Source: Hymenobacter nitidus
GTDB taxonomy: Bacteria > Bacteroidota > Bacteroidia > Cytophagales > Hymenobacteraceae
DNA length: 64,000 nt
NCBI RefSeq assembly: GCF_020447315.1
Contig: NZ_JAJADQ010000008.1
Location: 124,001-188,000, forward strand
Reading direction: 5' to 3'
Part shown: positions 9,601-19,042 of the stretch, piece after piece
Layout: every line of letters starts with the position of its first letter
Numbering within the stretch: position 1 is the stretch's first letter
Program-made: the position numbers and the translations under genes
The notes under the pieces: generated by a model
What the model was told of the DNA's origin: nothing
Seen by the model: the letters and a program-made list of their open reading frames with translations, nothing else
The model's database searches: none

Positions 9601-11286
9601 ATGAATTTCTCTTTACTTCTGGGCGCCTGGCGGCGCCTGGCGCTGCTGCTCATCGTTTTCTGGAGCCTGAGCGGCTCCGCAGCCTACGCCCTGCAGGGCC
9701 TCACCGGCGTGCACGACCCTTCAACCATCGTGAAGGAGGGCAACAAGTACTGGATTTTTGCCACCGGCCAGGGCATCTACAGCATGTACTCCACCGACCT
9801 GGTGAACTGGACGCCGGGTCCCCGGGCCGTGTTTGTGAACAATGCCTACCCGAGCTGGATTAACACCAAGGTACCGGGCTTCCAGGGCAACTTCTGGGCG
9901 CCCGAATGTATTTTCATGAACGGGAAATACTACCTGTACTACTCCTGTTCCACGTTCGGCTCCAAGGTGTCGGCCATCGGGCTGGCTACCAACGTGACGC
10001 TGGACCCGGCCAGCCCCAACTACCGCTGGGAAGACCAGGGCGAAGTAATATCGAGCAACGCCAACAGCGCGGCCAACGCCATTGACCCGGCTGTATTCCG
10101 CGACACGAACAACGACGTGTGGTTTAGCTACGGCTCCTTTTTCGGGGGCCTGCGCGTGCTGCAGCTCAATGCCACTACCGGAAAATCATTGGGCGGCACG
10201 AGCTATGCCGTGGCCAACGGCAACGTGGAAGCGGCCTTCCTGACCAAACAGGGAACTTTTTACTACCTGTTTATCAACCGCGGCAGCTGCTGCAATGGCA
10301 TCAACAGCACCTACCATATTCTGGTGGGCCGCTCGGCCTCGCCCACGGGCCCTTTCCTGGACCAGAGCGGCAACGACCTGAACAGCGGGGGCGGCACCAT
10401 GCTGCTCAACAGCGGCGGGCGTTTCATCGGGCCGGGCCACGCCGGAATCTTCAGTGAGGGCGGCGTCAATTTCTTCTCCCACCACTACTACGACAACGAG
10501 GACAACGGCGCCCCCAAGCTGGGCCTGGCCAAGCTGACGTGGACGGCCGCCGGCTGGCCCGCCGTAACCCGCGACTGGGTGACGACCGGCCGCTACGAAA
10601 TCAAGGGCGTGAACAGCAACCTCGTGTGGGACGCCTGGGGCTGCACCGGCGCCTCGGGCCAGATGATAGCCCAGGGCCCCTCCGCCGGGCTGGACTGCCA
10701 GCGCTGGGACCTGACGGCCCTGGGCAACGGCGAATACAAGATTACCAACGCCCTGGGGGGCCTGGCGGCTGATGTAGCCGGCTGCTCGGCCGCGGCCGGG
10801 GCCAAGCTGCAGCTATTTGCCTACAGCGGCGCCGCCTGCCAGCGCTTCCGCATCGACCGTACCAACACGGGCAGCCTAGTGCTGGCTTCGGCCAATGGCA
10901 ATCGGGTGGTGGAAGTGCCCAACGCTTCGCTAACGCCGGGGCAGCAGCTCGGACTGTGGGACTACAACGGCTGCACTTGCCAGCACTGGTCCCTGACGGC
11001 CGTGGGCAGCACCCTGGCCAGCACTTCGCCCGCGCGGCGCAAGAGCCTGAGCGTGTATCCGGTGCCGGCTACCCGCAGTGGCTTCACGGTGGAGCTGGAA
11101 AACCGCAGCAGCACTGGAAACACGCAGGTAGAGCTGTTTGACCTCAACGGCCGGGTGCTCTACCGCCACGCATTTGGGGGCCAGCAAACCAGCCTGCGAA
11201 TCGCTACAGCATTGCAGCCGGGCATGTACGTGGTGCGCGTGCAGCGGGAAAGCGGGACGGAAACCCAGACCATAACGGTGTGGTAG
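9601..11286 (+). CDS. Secreted GH43 arabinanase with ricin-type lectin domain and T9SS tail
   Basis: 561 residues. After a signal peptide (about 1-31) comes a GH43 propeller like endo-alpha-1,5-arabinanases, with Asp39 in VHDPS, Asp162 in AIDPA and Glu210 in NVEAAF. A ricin-B/CBM13-like trefoil follows (about 330-470, with QRWDL, CQRFRI and CQHWSL repeats). The C-terminal tail (about 480-561, SLSVYPVPA ... GMYVVRVQ) is a type A T9SS sorting domain, so the protein should be exported by type IX secretion and placed on the surface or released. The gene at 19043-20812 has the same three-part layout and similar DNA, pointing to duplication within the locus. It lies 48 bp after the GH43 lipoprotein gene. 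Confidence 0.94.
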   Translation: MNFSLLLGAWRRLALLLIVFWSLSGSAAYALQGLTGVHDPSTIVKEGNKYWIFATGQGIYSMYSTDLVNWTPGPRAVFVNNAYPSWINTKVPGFQGNFWAPECIFMNGKYYLYYSCSTFGSKVSAIGLATNVTLDPASPNYRWEDQGEVISSNANSAANAIDPAVFRDTNNDVWFSYGSFFGGLRVLQLNATTGKSLGGTSYAVANGNVEAAFLTKQGTFYYLFINRGSCCNGINSTYHILVGRSASPTGPFLDQSGNDLNSGGGTMLLNSGGRFIGPGHAGIFSEGGVNFFSHHYYDNEDNGAPKLGLAKLTWTAAGWPAVTRDWVTTGRYEIKGVNSNLVWDAWGCTGASGQMIAQGPSAGLDCQRWDLTALGNGEYKITNALGGLAADVAGCSAAAGAKLQLFAYSGAACQRFRIDRTNTGSLVLASANGNRVVEVPNASLTPGQQLGLWDYNGCTCQHWSLTAVGSTLASTSPARRKSLSVYPVPATRSGFTVELENRSSTGNTQVELFDLNGRVLYRHAFGGQQTSLRIATALQPGMYVVRVQRESGTETQTITVW

Positions 11287-11589
11287 AGGTAGTGCTGGCA
11301 GTACAGTACGCTGCGGTAGAGGAAGATAGGGAATAGACCTGCACAAACGATTGTGTAGATCTGAAAATTTTATCTACTTTACCACCCTGTTTGCTGCTGA
11401 ACAGGTAGGCGCCTGCTATGTTCCACGTAGCTTGGTAGGTTGATATCCTACTGACTAGCAGCTGTATGCCGGATTTTGTGTGGTAGCACAATCCATTGTT
11501 TTTCCAATAGGATTCAGCATTCGGCTGCTGCCTTTGCCCGTTCTGTGCCTTTGATCTACTTCCCCTACAGGTTCCCAACTCTATTCTCC
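11287..11589 (+). promoter_or_regulatory. Promoter gap upstream of galM
   Basis: AT-rich non-coding gap of about 300 bp with one operator palindrome. TTG at 11351-11353 and TACTTTAC at 11375-11382 are spaced by 21 bp and resemble a Bacteroidota -33/-7 pair. In that case the operator would cover the -33 element. No other gene is visible. Confidence 0.45.
11342..11355. promoter_or_regulatory. Operator palindrome 3 (galM)
   Basis: CACAAACGATTGTG, an exact match to the susC sites, about 235 bp before the galM start. It overlaps a possible -33 element. Confidence 0.75.
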
Positions 11590-12771
11590 ATGAAAAAAAA
11601 TCACCGTGCCGGATTGCTCGTCAGCTTAGCTGGGGCCGCCAGTCTGCTGACTATTGCTGGCTGCAACCAATCGGCTCCCTCCGAGCAGGGCGCTGACACT
11701 ACCCAGGCCGCCACCGGCACGAGTGCGCCCACGACGGCCTCCTTCGGCAAAACCCAGGACGGCACCGAAGTGCAGCTCTATACTCTGACCAACGCCCACG
11801 GGCTGAAGGTGAGTATTACCAACTACGGCGGCACGGTGACCAGCCTGCTGGTGCCCGATAAGAGCGGGCAGCTGGGCGACGTGGTGCTGGGCTTCGACAA
11901 CGTGAGCGGCTACCAGAGCCCGGAATATCAGAAGTCGGGCCCATACTTCGGGGCGCTGATTGGCCGCTTCGGCAACCGTATCAAGGGTGGCAAATTCACG
12001 CTTGATGGCAAGGAGTACACCCTGGCTAAGAACAATGGGGAAAACACGCTGCACGGCGGCAAAAAAGGCTTCGACAAAGTGGTGTGGCAGGCCGAGCCCG
12101 GCACCTCGGCCGATGGGCAGACGCTCACGCTCAAGTACCTGAGCAAGGATGGCGAGGAAGGCTACCCCGGCAATCTGAACGTAACGGTGGTCTACACCCT
12201 GACCAGCAACGACGCGCTGAAGATTGACTACTCGGCCACCACTGACAAGGCCACGCCCGTCAACCTGACCAACCACGCCTACTTCAACCTGAGCGGTGGC
12301 AAAGACGTGCTGGGCCACGAGGTAACCATTCCGGCCGACCGCTACAACGTGGTCGATGCAGGTCTGATTCCGACCGGGGAGCTGCGCCCCGTGAAAGGCA
12401 CGCCCTTCGACTTTACGACGCCCCACACCATCGGCGAGCGGATTGCGCAGGTGCCCGGCGGCTACGACCACAACTGGATTCTGAACCAGACGGCCGGTAT
12501 GCACGCTGCCGCTACCGTGTATGAGCCCACTACGGGCCGCACCATGGAAGTAACGACCACTGAGCCCGGTCTGCAGTTCTACACCGGCAATTTCCTGGAT
12601 GGCACCCTCACGGGTAAAGGCGGCACGGTGTACGGCAAGCACGCGGGCTTCTGCATGGAAACCCAGCACTTCCCCGACTCGCCCAACCAGCCCAAGTTCC
12701 CGAGCACCACGCTCAATCCCGGCCAGACGCTGCAGTCGACCACGACCTACACCTTCGGCGTGCGCAAATAG
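11590..12771 (+). CDS. galM: Aldose 1-epimerase (galactose mutarotase family) lipoprotein
   Basis: Interconverts alpha and beta anomers of aldoses; in this locus probably arabinose released by the glycosidases. 393 residues from the ATG at 11590, which starts a lipoprotein signal (LLTIAGC, Cys about 23). The longer reading from 11476 covers promoter DNA and is rejected. GalM signatures are visible: TNYGGTVTSLLVPD, IGRFGNRI, ENTLHGG, NHAYFNLSG, YDHNW and, near the end, ETQHFPDSPNQPKFPSTTL with the catalytic Glu region ('PGLQFYTGN'). Its lipoprotein signal places it outside the inner membrane. It has its own operator and is the first gene of the araBDA block. Confidence 0.95.
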   Translation: MKKNHRAGLLVSLAGAASLLTIAGCNQSAPSEQGADTTQAATGTSAPTTASFGKTQDGTEVQLYTLTNAHGLKVSITNYGGTVTSLLVPDKSGQLGDVVLGFDNVSGYQSPEYQKSGPYFGALIGRFGNRIKGGKFTLDGKEYTLAKNNGENTLHGGKKGFDKVVWQAEPGTSADGQTLTLKYLSKDGEEGYPGNLNVTVVYTLTSNDALKIDYSATTDKATPVNLTNHAYFNLSGGKDVLGHEVTIPADRYNVVDAGLIPTGELRPVKGTPFDFTTPHTIGERIAQVPGGYDHNWILNQTAGMHAAATVYEPTTGRTMEVTTTEPGLQFYTGNFLDGTLTGKGGTVYGKHAGFCMETQHFPDSPNQPKFPSTTLNPGQTLQSTTTYTFGVRK

Positions 12772-12773
12772 GT

Positions 12774-12878
12774 GAGGTAGGGAGTTAGCGACTTAGTGAG
12801 TCTGATGTTCCGCTGGCGCCACTTGCGCGGATAGAACAACACACTCACTAAACCACTAAGTCGCTAACTCCCTACCTC
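12774..12878. repeat. Intergenic palindrome, 25-bp perfect arms
   Basis: Arm 12774-12798 (begins GAGGTAGGGAGTTAGCGACT) is perfectly inverted at 12854-12878, with a 55-nt loop. Further TTAGTGA/TCACTAAAT words follow to 12900, as in the elements at 41.2 and 54.5 kb. It lies between galM and araB and may act as a transcript hairpin. Confidence 0.85.
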
Positions 12879-12914
12879 ATTAAATCACCATTTCACTAAA
12901 TCACCGCTTTCCCC

Positions 12915-14636
12915 GTGGAAACTCCCTCCTCACCCGAAGCCTACGTTATCGGCATCGACTACGGCACCGACTCCGTGCGGGCCCTGCTGGTGAATGCCCG
13001 CACCGGCGCTGAAGTAGCCCAGGCCGTGCATCCCTATGCCCGCTGGAAAGAGCAGCGCTACTGCAACGCGGCCAAAAACCAGTTCCGCCAGCACCCCCTC
13101 GACCATATTGAAGGCCTGGAAGCCACTGTGCGCCAGGTAGCCAGCCACGTGCCCGCCGAGCAGATCGTGGGCCTGGCCGTAGATACTACCGGCTCGACGC
13201 CCGGCCCCGTGAACGAGCAGGGCGTGTCCCTGGCCCTGCTGCCCGAATTTGCCGAGAATCCCAACGCCATGTTTGTGCTCTGGAAAGACCACACGGCCCT
13301 GGCCGAGGCCGCCGAAATCAACCAGAAAGCCCGCAGCTGGGGCGGCGAAGACTACACCAAGTTCGAGGGCGGCATCTACTCCTCGGAGTGGTTCTGGGCC
13401 AAGATCATGCACGTGACCCGCGAGGATGAGGCCGTGGCCCAGGCCGCCCATTCCTGGATGGAGCACTGCGACTGGCTCACGCTGCTGCTCACCGGCGCCG
13501 ACCTGCACACGTTTAAGCGCAGCCGCTGCGCCGCCGGCCACAAGGCCATGTGGCACGAAAGCTGGGGCGGGCTGCCCCTGGAGCAGTTTATCGTGGAGCT
13601 GGAACCCAAGCTCACCCTGTTGCGCGGCCACTTGTACCAGGACACGTTTACGGCCGATGAAGTGGCCGGTAACCTCTCTGAGGAGTGGGCCACCCGCCTG
13701 GGCCTGACCACCAAAACGGTCGTGGCCGTGGGCTCGTTCGACGCCCACGCCGGCGCCGTGGCCGGTGAAATCGAGGCCTACTCGATGGTAAAAGTAATGG
13801 GCACCAGCACCTGTGACATCGTGGTAGCACCCATGGACGAAGTAGGAGGGAAGCTCGTGCCGGGCATCTGCGGACAGGTCGATGGCTCGGTGATTCCGGG
13901 CATGCTGGGCCTGGAAGCCGGACAGTCGGCCGTGGGCGACCTGCTGGCTTGGTTCCGGCAGATGCTGGAGTGGCCGCTGAACACGATGCTGAGCAGCTCG
14001 AAAGTGCTGAGTGCTGAGCAGCAGCAGGCCCTGCGCCAGGAAATGAGCGACAACATCATGGTGGAGCTCAATAAAGCCGCCGCCGCCGTCGACCCCGAGG
14101 AGTCGCAGGTGCTGGCCCTGGACTGGGTGAACGGCCGCCGCACGCCCGACGCCAACCAGGCCCTGAAAGGCGCCCTGATGAACCTGACCATGGGCACTTC
14201 GGCCCCGCAGGTTTTCCGGGCGCTGGTCGAGTCCATCTGCTACGGCTCCAAGCAAATCGTGGAGCGCTTCGAGCAGCAGGGCATTCCCATCAAGCAGGTA
14301 ATCGGCCTGGGCGGCGTGGCCAAGAAGTCGGCCTTTATGATGCAGACCCTGGCCGACGTGCTCAACCGTCCCATTAAAGTAGCCGAGTCGGACCAGGCTC
14401 CGGCCCTGGGTTCGGCCATGTACGCGGCCGTCGCCGCCGGCATTCACCCCGACGTAGTGTCGGCCCAGAAGGCTATGGGCAACGGCTTTGCCGAAACCTA
14501 CGAGCCCAACCCGGCCCGCGTAGCCGACTACCAGCGCCGCTACGAGCAGTATCAGGCCTTTGGCCAGTATGTAGAACACGCCACGGAGCTGCGCGCCGGC
14601 GAAGTGGCCGAAACCGAGTTGGTAAGCCACGCATGA
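12915..14636 (+). CDS. araB: Ribulokinase
   Basis: FGGY-family kinase that phosphorylates L-ribulose to L-ribulose-5-phosphate with ATP; cytoplasmic. 573 residues, close to the family size. It starts with a GTG codon; the N-terminal phosphate loop (VIGIDYGTDSVRALLV) begins about residue 11, so little room exists for another start. Also visible are the catalytic Asp region GSFDAHAGA and the C-terminal FGGY signature region (IGLGGVAKKSAFMMQTLADV). The stop codon overlaps the araD start as ATGA, implying translational coupling. Confidence 0.97.
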   Translation: METPSSPEAYVIGIDYGTDSVRALLVNARTGAEVAQAVHPYARWKEQRYCNAAKNQFRQHPLDHIEGLEATVRQVASHVPAEQIVGLAVDTTGSTPGPVNEQGVSLALLPEFAENPNAMFVLWKDHTALAEAAEINQKARSWGGEDYTKFEGGIYSSEWFWAKIMHVTREDEAVAQAAHSWMEHCDWLTLLLTGADLHTFKRSRCAAGHKAMWHESWGGLPLEQFIVELEPKLTLLRGHLYQDTFTADEVAGNLSEEWATRLGLTTKTVVAVGSFDAHAGAVAGEIEAYSMVKVMGTSTCDIVVAPMDEVGGKLVPGICGQVDGSVIPGMLGLEAGQSAVGDLLAWFRQMLEWPLNTMLSSSKVLSAEQQQALRQEMSDNIMVELNKAAAAVDPEESQVLALDWVNGRRTPDANQALKGALMNLTMGTSAPQVFRALVESICYGSKQIVERFEQQGIPIKQVIGLGGVAKKSAFMMQTLADVLNRPIKVAESDQAPALGSAMYAAVAAGIHPDVVSAQKAMGNGFAETYEPNPARVADYQRRYEQYQAFGQYVEHATELRAGEVAETELVSHA

Positions 14637-15334
14637 GCCAGTTTCAGGAGTTAAAGCAGGCCTGCTACGAGGCCAACATGCAGCTGCCCCAGCTCGGGCT
14701 GGTACTCTTCACCTTCGGCAACGCCAGCGTGGTGGACCGGGAAAAGCGGGTGTTTGCCATCAAGCCCAGCGGGGTGCCCTACGCCACGCTCAAGGCTGAG
14801 GACATCGTCATCGTGGACTTCGCCAACAACATCGTGGAAGGCTCGAAGCGGCCCTCGTCGGACACAAAAACCCACGCGGTGCTCTACGCGCACTGGGAGC
14901 ATATCGGGGGCATCGTGCACACGCACAGCACCTACGCTACGGCCTGGGCCCAGGCCCAGCTCGACATACCGATTCTGGGCACCACTCACGCCGACCATCT
15001 CACGGCCGACATTCCCTGCGCCCCGCCCATGGACGACCAGATGATAGCCGGCGACTACGAGCACCAGACGGGCTGGCAGATCATCAACGAGTTTCAGCGC
15101 CGCGGCCTTTCGCCCGAGGAAGTGGAAATGGTGCTGCTCAGCAACCACGCGCCCTTTACCTGGGGCAAAACCGTGGAAAAAGCCGTCTACCACAGCGCCG
15201 TGCTGGAAGAAGTAGCCCGCATGGCCTACCTCAGCTGCACGCTGCGCCCCGACGTGCCCCGCCTCAAGCAGGCCCTGATTCAAAAGCACTACGAGCGCAA
15301 ACACGGCGTGCATTCCTACTACGGGCAGAGTTAA
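14633..15334 (+). CDS. araD: L-ribulose-5-phosphate 4-epimerase
   Basis: Class II aldolase/epimerase of 233 residues converting L-ribulose-5-phosphate to D-xylulose-5-phosphate in the cytoplasm. Metal ligands known from the E. coli enzyme are present in sequence: His96 and His98 in VHTHSTYAT and His172 in LLSNHAPF, with Asp76 in SSDTKTH. Overlaps araB by 4 bp. A terminator-like hairpin follows, and araA begins after it with its own operator. Confidence 0.97.
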   Translation: MSQFQELKQACYEANMQLPQLGLVLFTFGNASVVDREKRVFAIKPSGVPYATLKAEDIVIVDFANNIVEGSKRPSSDTKTHAVLYAHWEHIGGIVHTHSTYATAWAQAQLDIPILGTTHADHLTADIPCAPPMDDQMIAGDYEHQTGWQIINEFQRRGLSPEEVEMVLLSNHAPFTWGKTVEKAVYHSAVLEEVARMAYLSCTLRPDVPRLKQALIQKHYERKHGVHSYYGQS

Positions 15335-15341
15335 GCCTGTC

Positions 15342-15378
15342 TGCGGGGGCTTGCTGCAACAGGTCCCCGCATCTTTTT
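15342..15378 (+). terminator. Rho-independent terminator after araD
   Basis: TGCGGGG pairs with CCCCGCA around a 16-nt loop and is followed by TCTTTTT. It separates galM-araBD from araA. Confidence 0.7.
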
Positions 15379-15435
15379 CGCCTTTACCGACCAGATACTA
15401 TAACGCGTACCCCAGCCGCTGCCGAGTGCATCACA

Positions 15436-15449
15436 CATAATCGTTTGTG
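15436..15449. promoter_or_regulatory. Operator palindrome 4 (araA)
   Basis: CATAATCGTTTGTG, the inverse orientation of the consensus with one arm change (CATAA for CACAA). Lies 26 bp before the araA ATG. Confidence 0.7.
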
Positions 15450-15475
15450 TAACACTTGGATCGGCCCCCTTCCTC

Positions 15476-16966
15476 ATGATTGACATCTCCAACTACGAAG
15501 CCTGGTTTATCACTGGCAGCCAGCACCTGTACGGCCCCGAAACCCTGGAGCAGGTAGCCCAGCATTCCCAGCAGATTGCCCAGGCCCTGGGCGCGGCGCT
15601 GCCGATTAAAATCGTCTACAAAGATGTGCTGACCGGCCCCGAGGGCATTACCCAGTTGGTGCAGCAGGCCAACACGACCCCGAACTGCGTGGGCCTGATT
15701 GCCTGGATGCACACCTTCTCGCCGGCCAAAATGTGGATCAACGGCCTGAAGATTCTGCAGAAGCCCCTGGCTCACCTGCACACCCAGTTCAACCGCGACA
15801 TTCCGTGGGGCGACATCGACATGGACTTCATGAACACCAACCAGTCGGCGCACGGTGACCGGGAGTTTGGCTTCATCGGAGCCCGCCTGAAGCTCAAGCG
15901 CAAAGTCGTAGTAGGTCACTGGGAAAGTGCCGACGTGCACGAGCACCTGAGCATCTGGGCCCGTGCCGCCTGCGCCTGGGCCGACTGGCAGGGCGCGCGC
16001 ATCGTGCGCTTTGGCGACAACATGCGCTACGTGGCCGTGACGGAAGGCGACAAAGTAGAAGCCGAGCTGAAATTTGGCTACTCGGTGAACACCTATGGCA
16101 TCGGCGACCTGGTAGCCGTGATTAACGCCGCCACCGACGAGCAGGTAAACGCGCTGCTGGCCACCTACGAGCAGGAATACGAGCTGGGCGACGCGCTGAA
16201 AGAAGGCGGCGCGCAGCGGGAGAGTCTGCGCGAGGCCGCCCGCATTGAAGTGGGCATGCGCCAGTTTCTGCAGGACACGAAGGCCATTGGCTTCACCGAT
16301 ACCTTCGAGGACCTGCACGGCATGGCCCAGCTGCCCGGCATTGCCACTCAGCGCCTGATGGCCGAGGGCTACGGCTTCGGCGGGGAAGGTGACTGGAAAA
16401 CCTCCGCGTTGGTGCGCGCCATGAAGGTAATGGGTGCCGGTCTGCCCGGCGGCAACTCCTTTATGGAAGACTACACCTACCACTTTCAGCCCGGCAACGA
16501 GCAGGTACTGGGCTCCCACATGCTGGAAATCTGCCCCAGCATTGCCGAGGGTAAAGTCAAGGTGGAAGTGCACCCGCTGGGCATCGGCGGCAAGGCCGAC
16601 CCGGCCCGCCTGGTGTTCAACTGCCCCGCCGGCCCGGCCCTGAATGCTACCATCGTGGACTTGGGTCACCGCTTCCGCCTGGTCGTGAATGAAGTGGAGG
16701 CCGTGGCGCCCGAGCAGGATTTGCCCAAGCTGCCCGTGGCCCGGGTGCTCTGGAAAGTGAAGCCCAGCCTGAGCGTAGGCGCGGCGGCCTGGATTCTGGC
16801 CGGCGGCGCCCACCATACCGGCTACAGCCAGAACCTGACGGCCGAATACCTCGAAGACTTCGCCGAAATGGCCGGCATCGAGTACCTCATCATCGACGAC
16901 GAAACCAAGCTGCGCACCTTCAAAAACGAGCTGCGCTACAACGACGTGGCCTTCAGCCAGCGCTAA
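15476..16966 (+). CDS. araA: L-arabinose isomerase
   Basis: Converts L-arabinose to L-ribulose, first cytoplasmic step of the pathway. 496 residues, the normal family length. Catalytic/metal residues known from E. coli AraA are in place: Glu304 in GFGGEGDWKT, Glu331 in SFMEDYTYHF, His348 in LGSHMLEICP and His446/447 in GGAHHTGYS. Its own operator and the preceding terminator suggest a separate transcript that continues into the symporter gene. Confidence 0.98.
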   Translation: MIDISNYEAWFITGSQHLYGPETLEQVAQHSQQIAQALGAALPIKIVYKDVLTGPEGITQLVQQANTTPNCVGLIAWMHTFSPAKMWINGLKILQKPLAHLHTQFNRDIPWGDIDMDFMNTNQSAHGDREFGFIGARLKLKRKVVVGHWESADVHEHLSIWARAACAWADWQGARIVRFGDNMRYVAVTEGDKVEAELKFGYSVNTYGIGDLVAVINAATDEQVNALLATYEQEYELGDALKEGGAQRESLREAARIEVGMRQFLQDTKAIGFTDTFEDLHGMAQLPGIATQRLMAEGYGFGGEGDWKTSALVRAMKVMGAGLPGGNSFMEDYTYHFQPGNEQVLGSHMLEICPSIAEGKVKVEVHPLGIGGKADPARLVFNCPAGPALNATIVDLGHRFRLVVNEVEAVAPEQDLPKLPVARVLWKVKPSLSVGAAAWILAGGAHHTGYSQNLTAEYLEDFAEMAGIEYLIIDDETKLRTFKNELRYNDVAFSQR

Positions 16967-16999
16967 AATCCGGCTTAGGATGGGTTAAACCCAACAAGA

Positions 17000-17101
17000 G
17001 AACGTCATGCTGAGCTTGTCGAAGCATCTCTACCGCAATGGTATTCAGATGCCAGAGCAACGAAGCAGTAGAGATGCTTCGACAAGCTCAGCATGACGTT
17101 C
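17000..17101. repeat. Intergenic palindrome, 34-bp perfect arms
   Basis: Arm 17000-17033 (GAACGTCATGCTGAGCTTGT...) is inverted without mismatch at 17068-17101, with a 34-nt loop; the second arm runs into TTTTTG. It lies between araA and the symporter. A degenerate relative is at about 36751-36851. Resembles widespread REP-like 'CGTCATGCTGAGC' repeats. Confidence 0.92.
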
Positions 17102-17163
17102 TTTTTGTGCCCAAAAGCATTCAGCATACTGCCTCTTTTTCCTCAATTTCCCGCCCCACCTTC

Positions 17164-18864
17164 ATGCGTAATAACCTTACTACGCTCGATCTGCTGGTCT
17201 TTTTCGTGTACTTAATCGGGGTTTCGGCCTACGGTTTCTACATCTACAAGAGCAAGCAAAAGGCCGAGCAGAGCACCAAAGACTACTTCCTGGCCGAAGG
17301 CTCCCTGACGTGGTGGGCTATTGGGGCAAGTATGATTGCCTCCAATATCTCGGCCGAGCAGTTCATTGGCATGTCGGGCTCGGGCTTCAAGGTAGGCGTG
17401 GCCGTGGCTGCCTACGAGTGGGTGGCGGCCGTGGTGCTTATCATCGTGGCCGTGTTCTTTATGCCGGTGTACCTGAAGAACCACATCTTCACGATGCCCC
17501 AGTTTCTGGAGCAGCGCTACAACTCGGCTCTCAGCCTGATTATGAGCATTTTCTGGCTGTTTCTCTACGTGCTGGTCAACCTCACTTCGATTCTGTACCT
17601 GGGCGCGTTGGCCCTGAGCAACCTCATCGGCGGCGACAGTTTCCACCTGATTATCGTGCTGCTGGCCCTTTTCTCCCTGCTGATTTCCATTGGGGGCATG
17701 AAAGTGGTGGGCTACACCGACGTGGTGCAGGTGGTGGTGCTGGTCGTGGGCGGTTTGGTGACTACCTACATTGCCCTCACGCTGGTCAGTGACAAGTTCG
17801 GTCTCGGGGGCGGCGCCATTGCGGGCTTCAATGCCCTGCTGGAAAAAGCCCCCGACCATTTCCACATGATTTTCGACAAGCCCACCGAAGGTACGCCCCA
17901 GGTGGAAGTCGATAAGTACCTGGCCCTGCCCGGCATTGCCATGTACTTCGCCGGCCAGTGGATTGTGAACCTGAACTACTGGGGCTGCAACCAGTACATT
18001 ACGCAACGGGCGCTAGGAGCGGACTTGCACACGGCCCGCACCGGTATTCTGTTTGCCGGCCTGCTCAAGCTCATGATGCCGGTCATTGTGATGCTGCCCG
18101 GCATTGCGGCCTACGTGCTGTATAAGAACGGCTCGTTGCAGGCCGAAATGTCGAGCACCGGCTCCTTCAACTCCGACAACGCCTACTCGGCCATCCTCAC
18201 GTTCCTGCCCAACGGCCTGAAGGGTCTGAGCATGGCCGCCCTCACGGCCGCCATTGTGGCTTCTTTGGCGGGCAAGGTGAACTCGATTTCGACCATTTTC
18301 ACCCTCGACATCTACAAGCGCTACCTCAACCCCGAAGCCACCGAGAAAAAGCAGGTGTGGGTGGGCCGCCTCACGATTCTGGCGGCCGTGGTGCTGAGCG
18401 TGGCCTTCACCTGGAAGGATTTGCTGGGCATCGGTGGGGAAGGCGGCTTCCAGTTCATTCAGAAGTACACGGGCTTTATTTCGCCCGGTATTCTGGCTGT
18501 GTTCCTGCTGGGCATGTTCTGGAAGCGCACCACGGCCCAGGCCGGCATCGTGGGCATTCTGGCCGGCTTCGCCCTGTCGGTGTTCTTCAACAACTATGCG
18601 CCCTCTGTGCTGGGTCCCGAAACCCTGCTCTACACCGCCTTCCGCAACAGCGCCGGCGTTTACGAAATACCCTTCCTGATCTGCATGGGCCTCTCATTTG
18701 CCATTACCATGCTGCTGATGGTGGCCGTGAGCCTGGCCGGGCCGGCCATCAACCCCAAGGCCATTGCCCTGCCCGCCGGCATGTTCCGCGTCAGCACCCA
18801 GACCATGTCGCTCATCGTGGTGACCATGCTGCTGCTCACGGCTTTGTACGTGCGGTTCTGGTAG
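17164..18864 (+). CDS. Sodium:solute symporter (SSS family), probable arabinose importer
   Basis: Inner-membrane symporter of 566 residues with about 13-14 hydrophobic segments. SSS/SGLT motifs are seen: YFLAEGSLTWWAIGASMIASNISAEQFIGMSGSG near the N-terminus and NYWGCNQYITQRALGA near residue 270. The ATG at 17164 is used; the longer reading from 17038 begins inside the palindromic repeat. Position directly after araA implies import of arabinose or a related free sugar with sodium; no ABC or MFS arabinose importer is present in the window. Substrate is inferred from context. Confidence 0.92.
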   Translation: MRNNLTTLDLLVFFVYLIGVSAYGFYIYKSKQKAEQSTKDYFLAEGSLTWWAIGASMIASNISAEQFIGMSGSGFKVGVAVAAYEWVAAVVLIIVAVFFMPVYLKNHIFTMPQFLEQRYNSALSLIMSIFWLFLYVLVNLTSILYLGALALSNLIGGDSFHLIIVLLALFSLLISIGGMKVVGYTDVVQVVVLVVGGLVTTYIALTLVSDKFGLGGGAIAGFNALLEKAPDHFHMIFDKPTEGTPQVEVDKYLALPGIAMYFAGQWIVNLNYWGCNQYITQRALGADLHTARTGILFAGLLKLMMPVIVMLPGIAAYVLYKNGSLQAEMSSTGSFNSDNAYSAILTFLPNGLKGLSMAALTAAIVASLAGKVNSISTIFTLDIYKRYLNPEATEKKQVWVGRLTILAAVVLSVAFTWKDLLGIGGEGGFQFIQKYTGFISPGILAVFLLGMFWKRTTAQAGIVGILAGFALSVFFNNYAPSVLGPETLLYTAFRNSAGVYEIPFLICMGLSFAITMLLMVAVSLAGPAINPKAIALPAGMFRVSTQTMSLIVVTMLLLTALYVRFW

Positions 18865-19042
18865 CCGCCGGGGTGCAGCCCAGTACCCGATCTGCTTTTC
18901 TGAGCTGCTGAAAACCAGCCATCCGCAGAAGCCCGCCGGCCTCTGCCTATTCCACCAAAACGGGGGCGTGAATCGGATTCGCGTCCCCGCTTTTGCTTCC
19001 CGACTACTCGCTCTATGTTTCTCCAACCCAATTCCCACAACC

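Noticed and set aside
12930..14630. 566-codon open frame antisense to araB
   Set aside because: Mirror of the araB reading frame with biased composition; araB is unambiguous.
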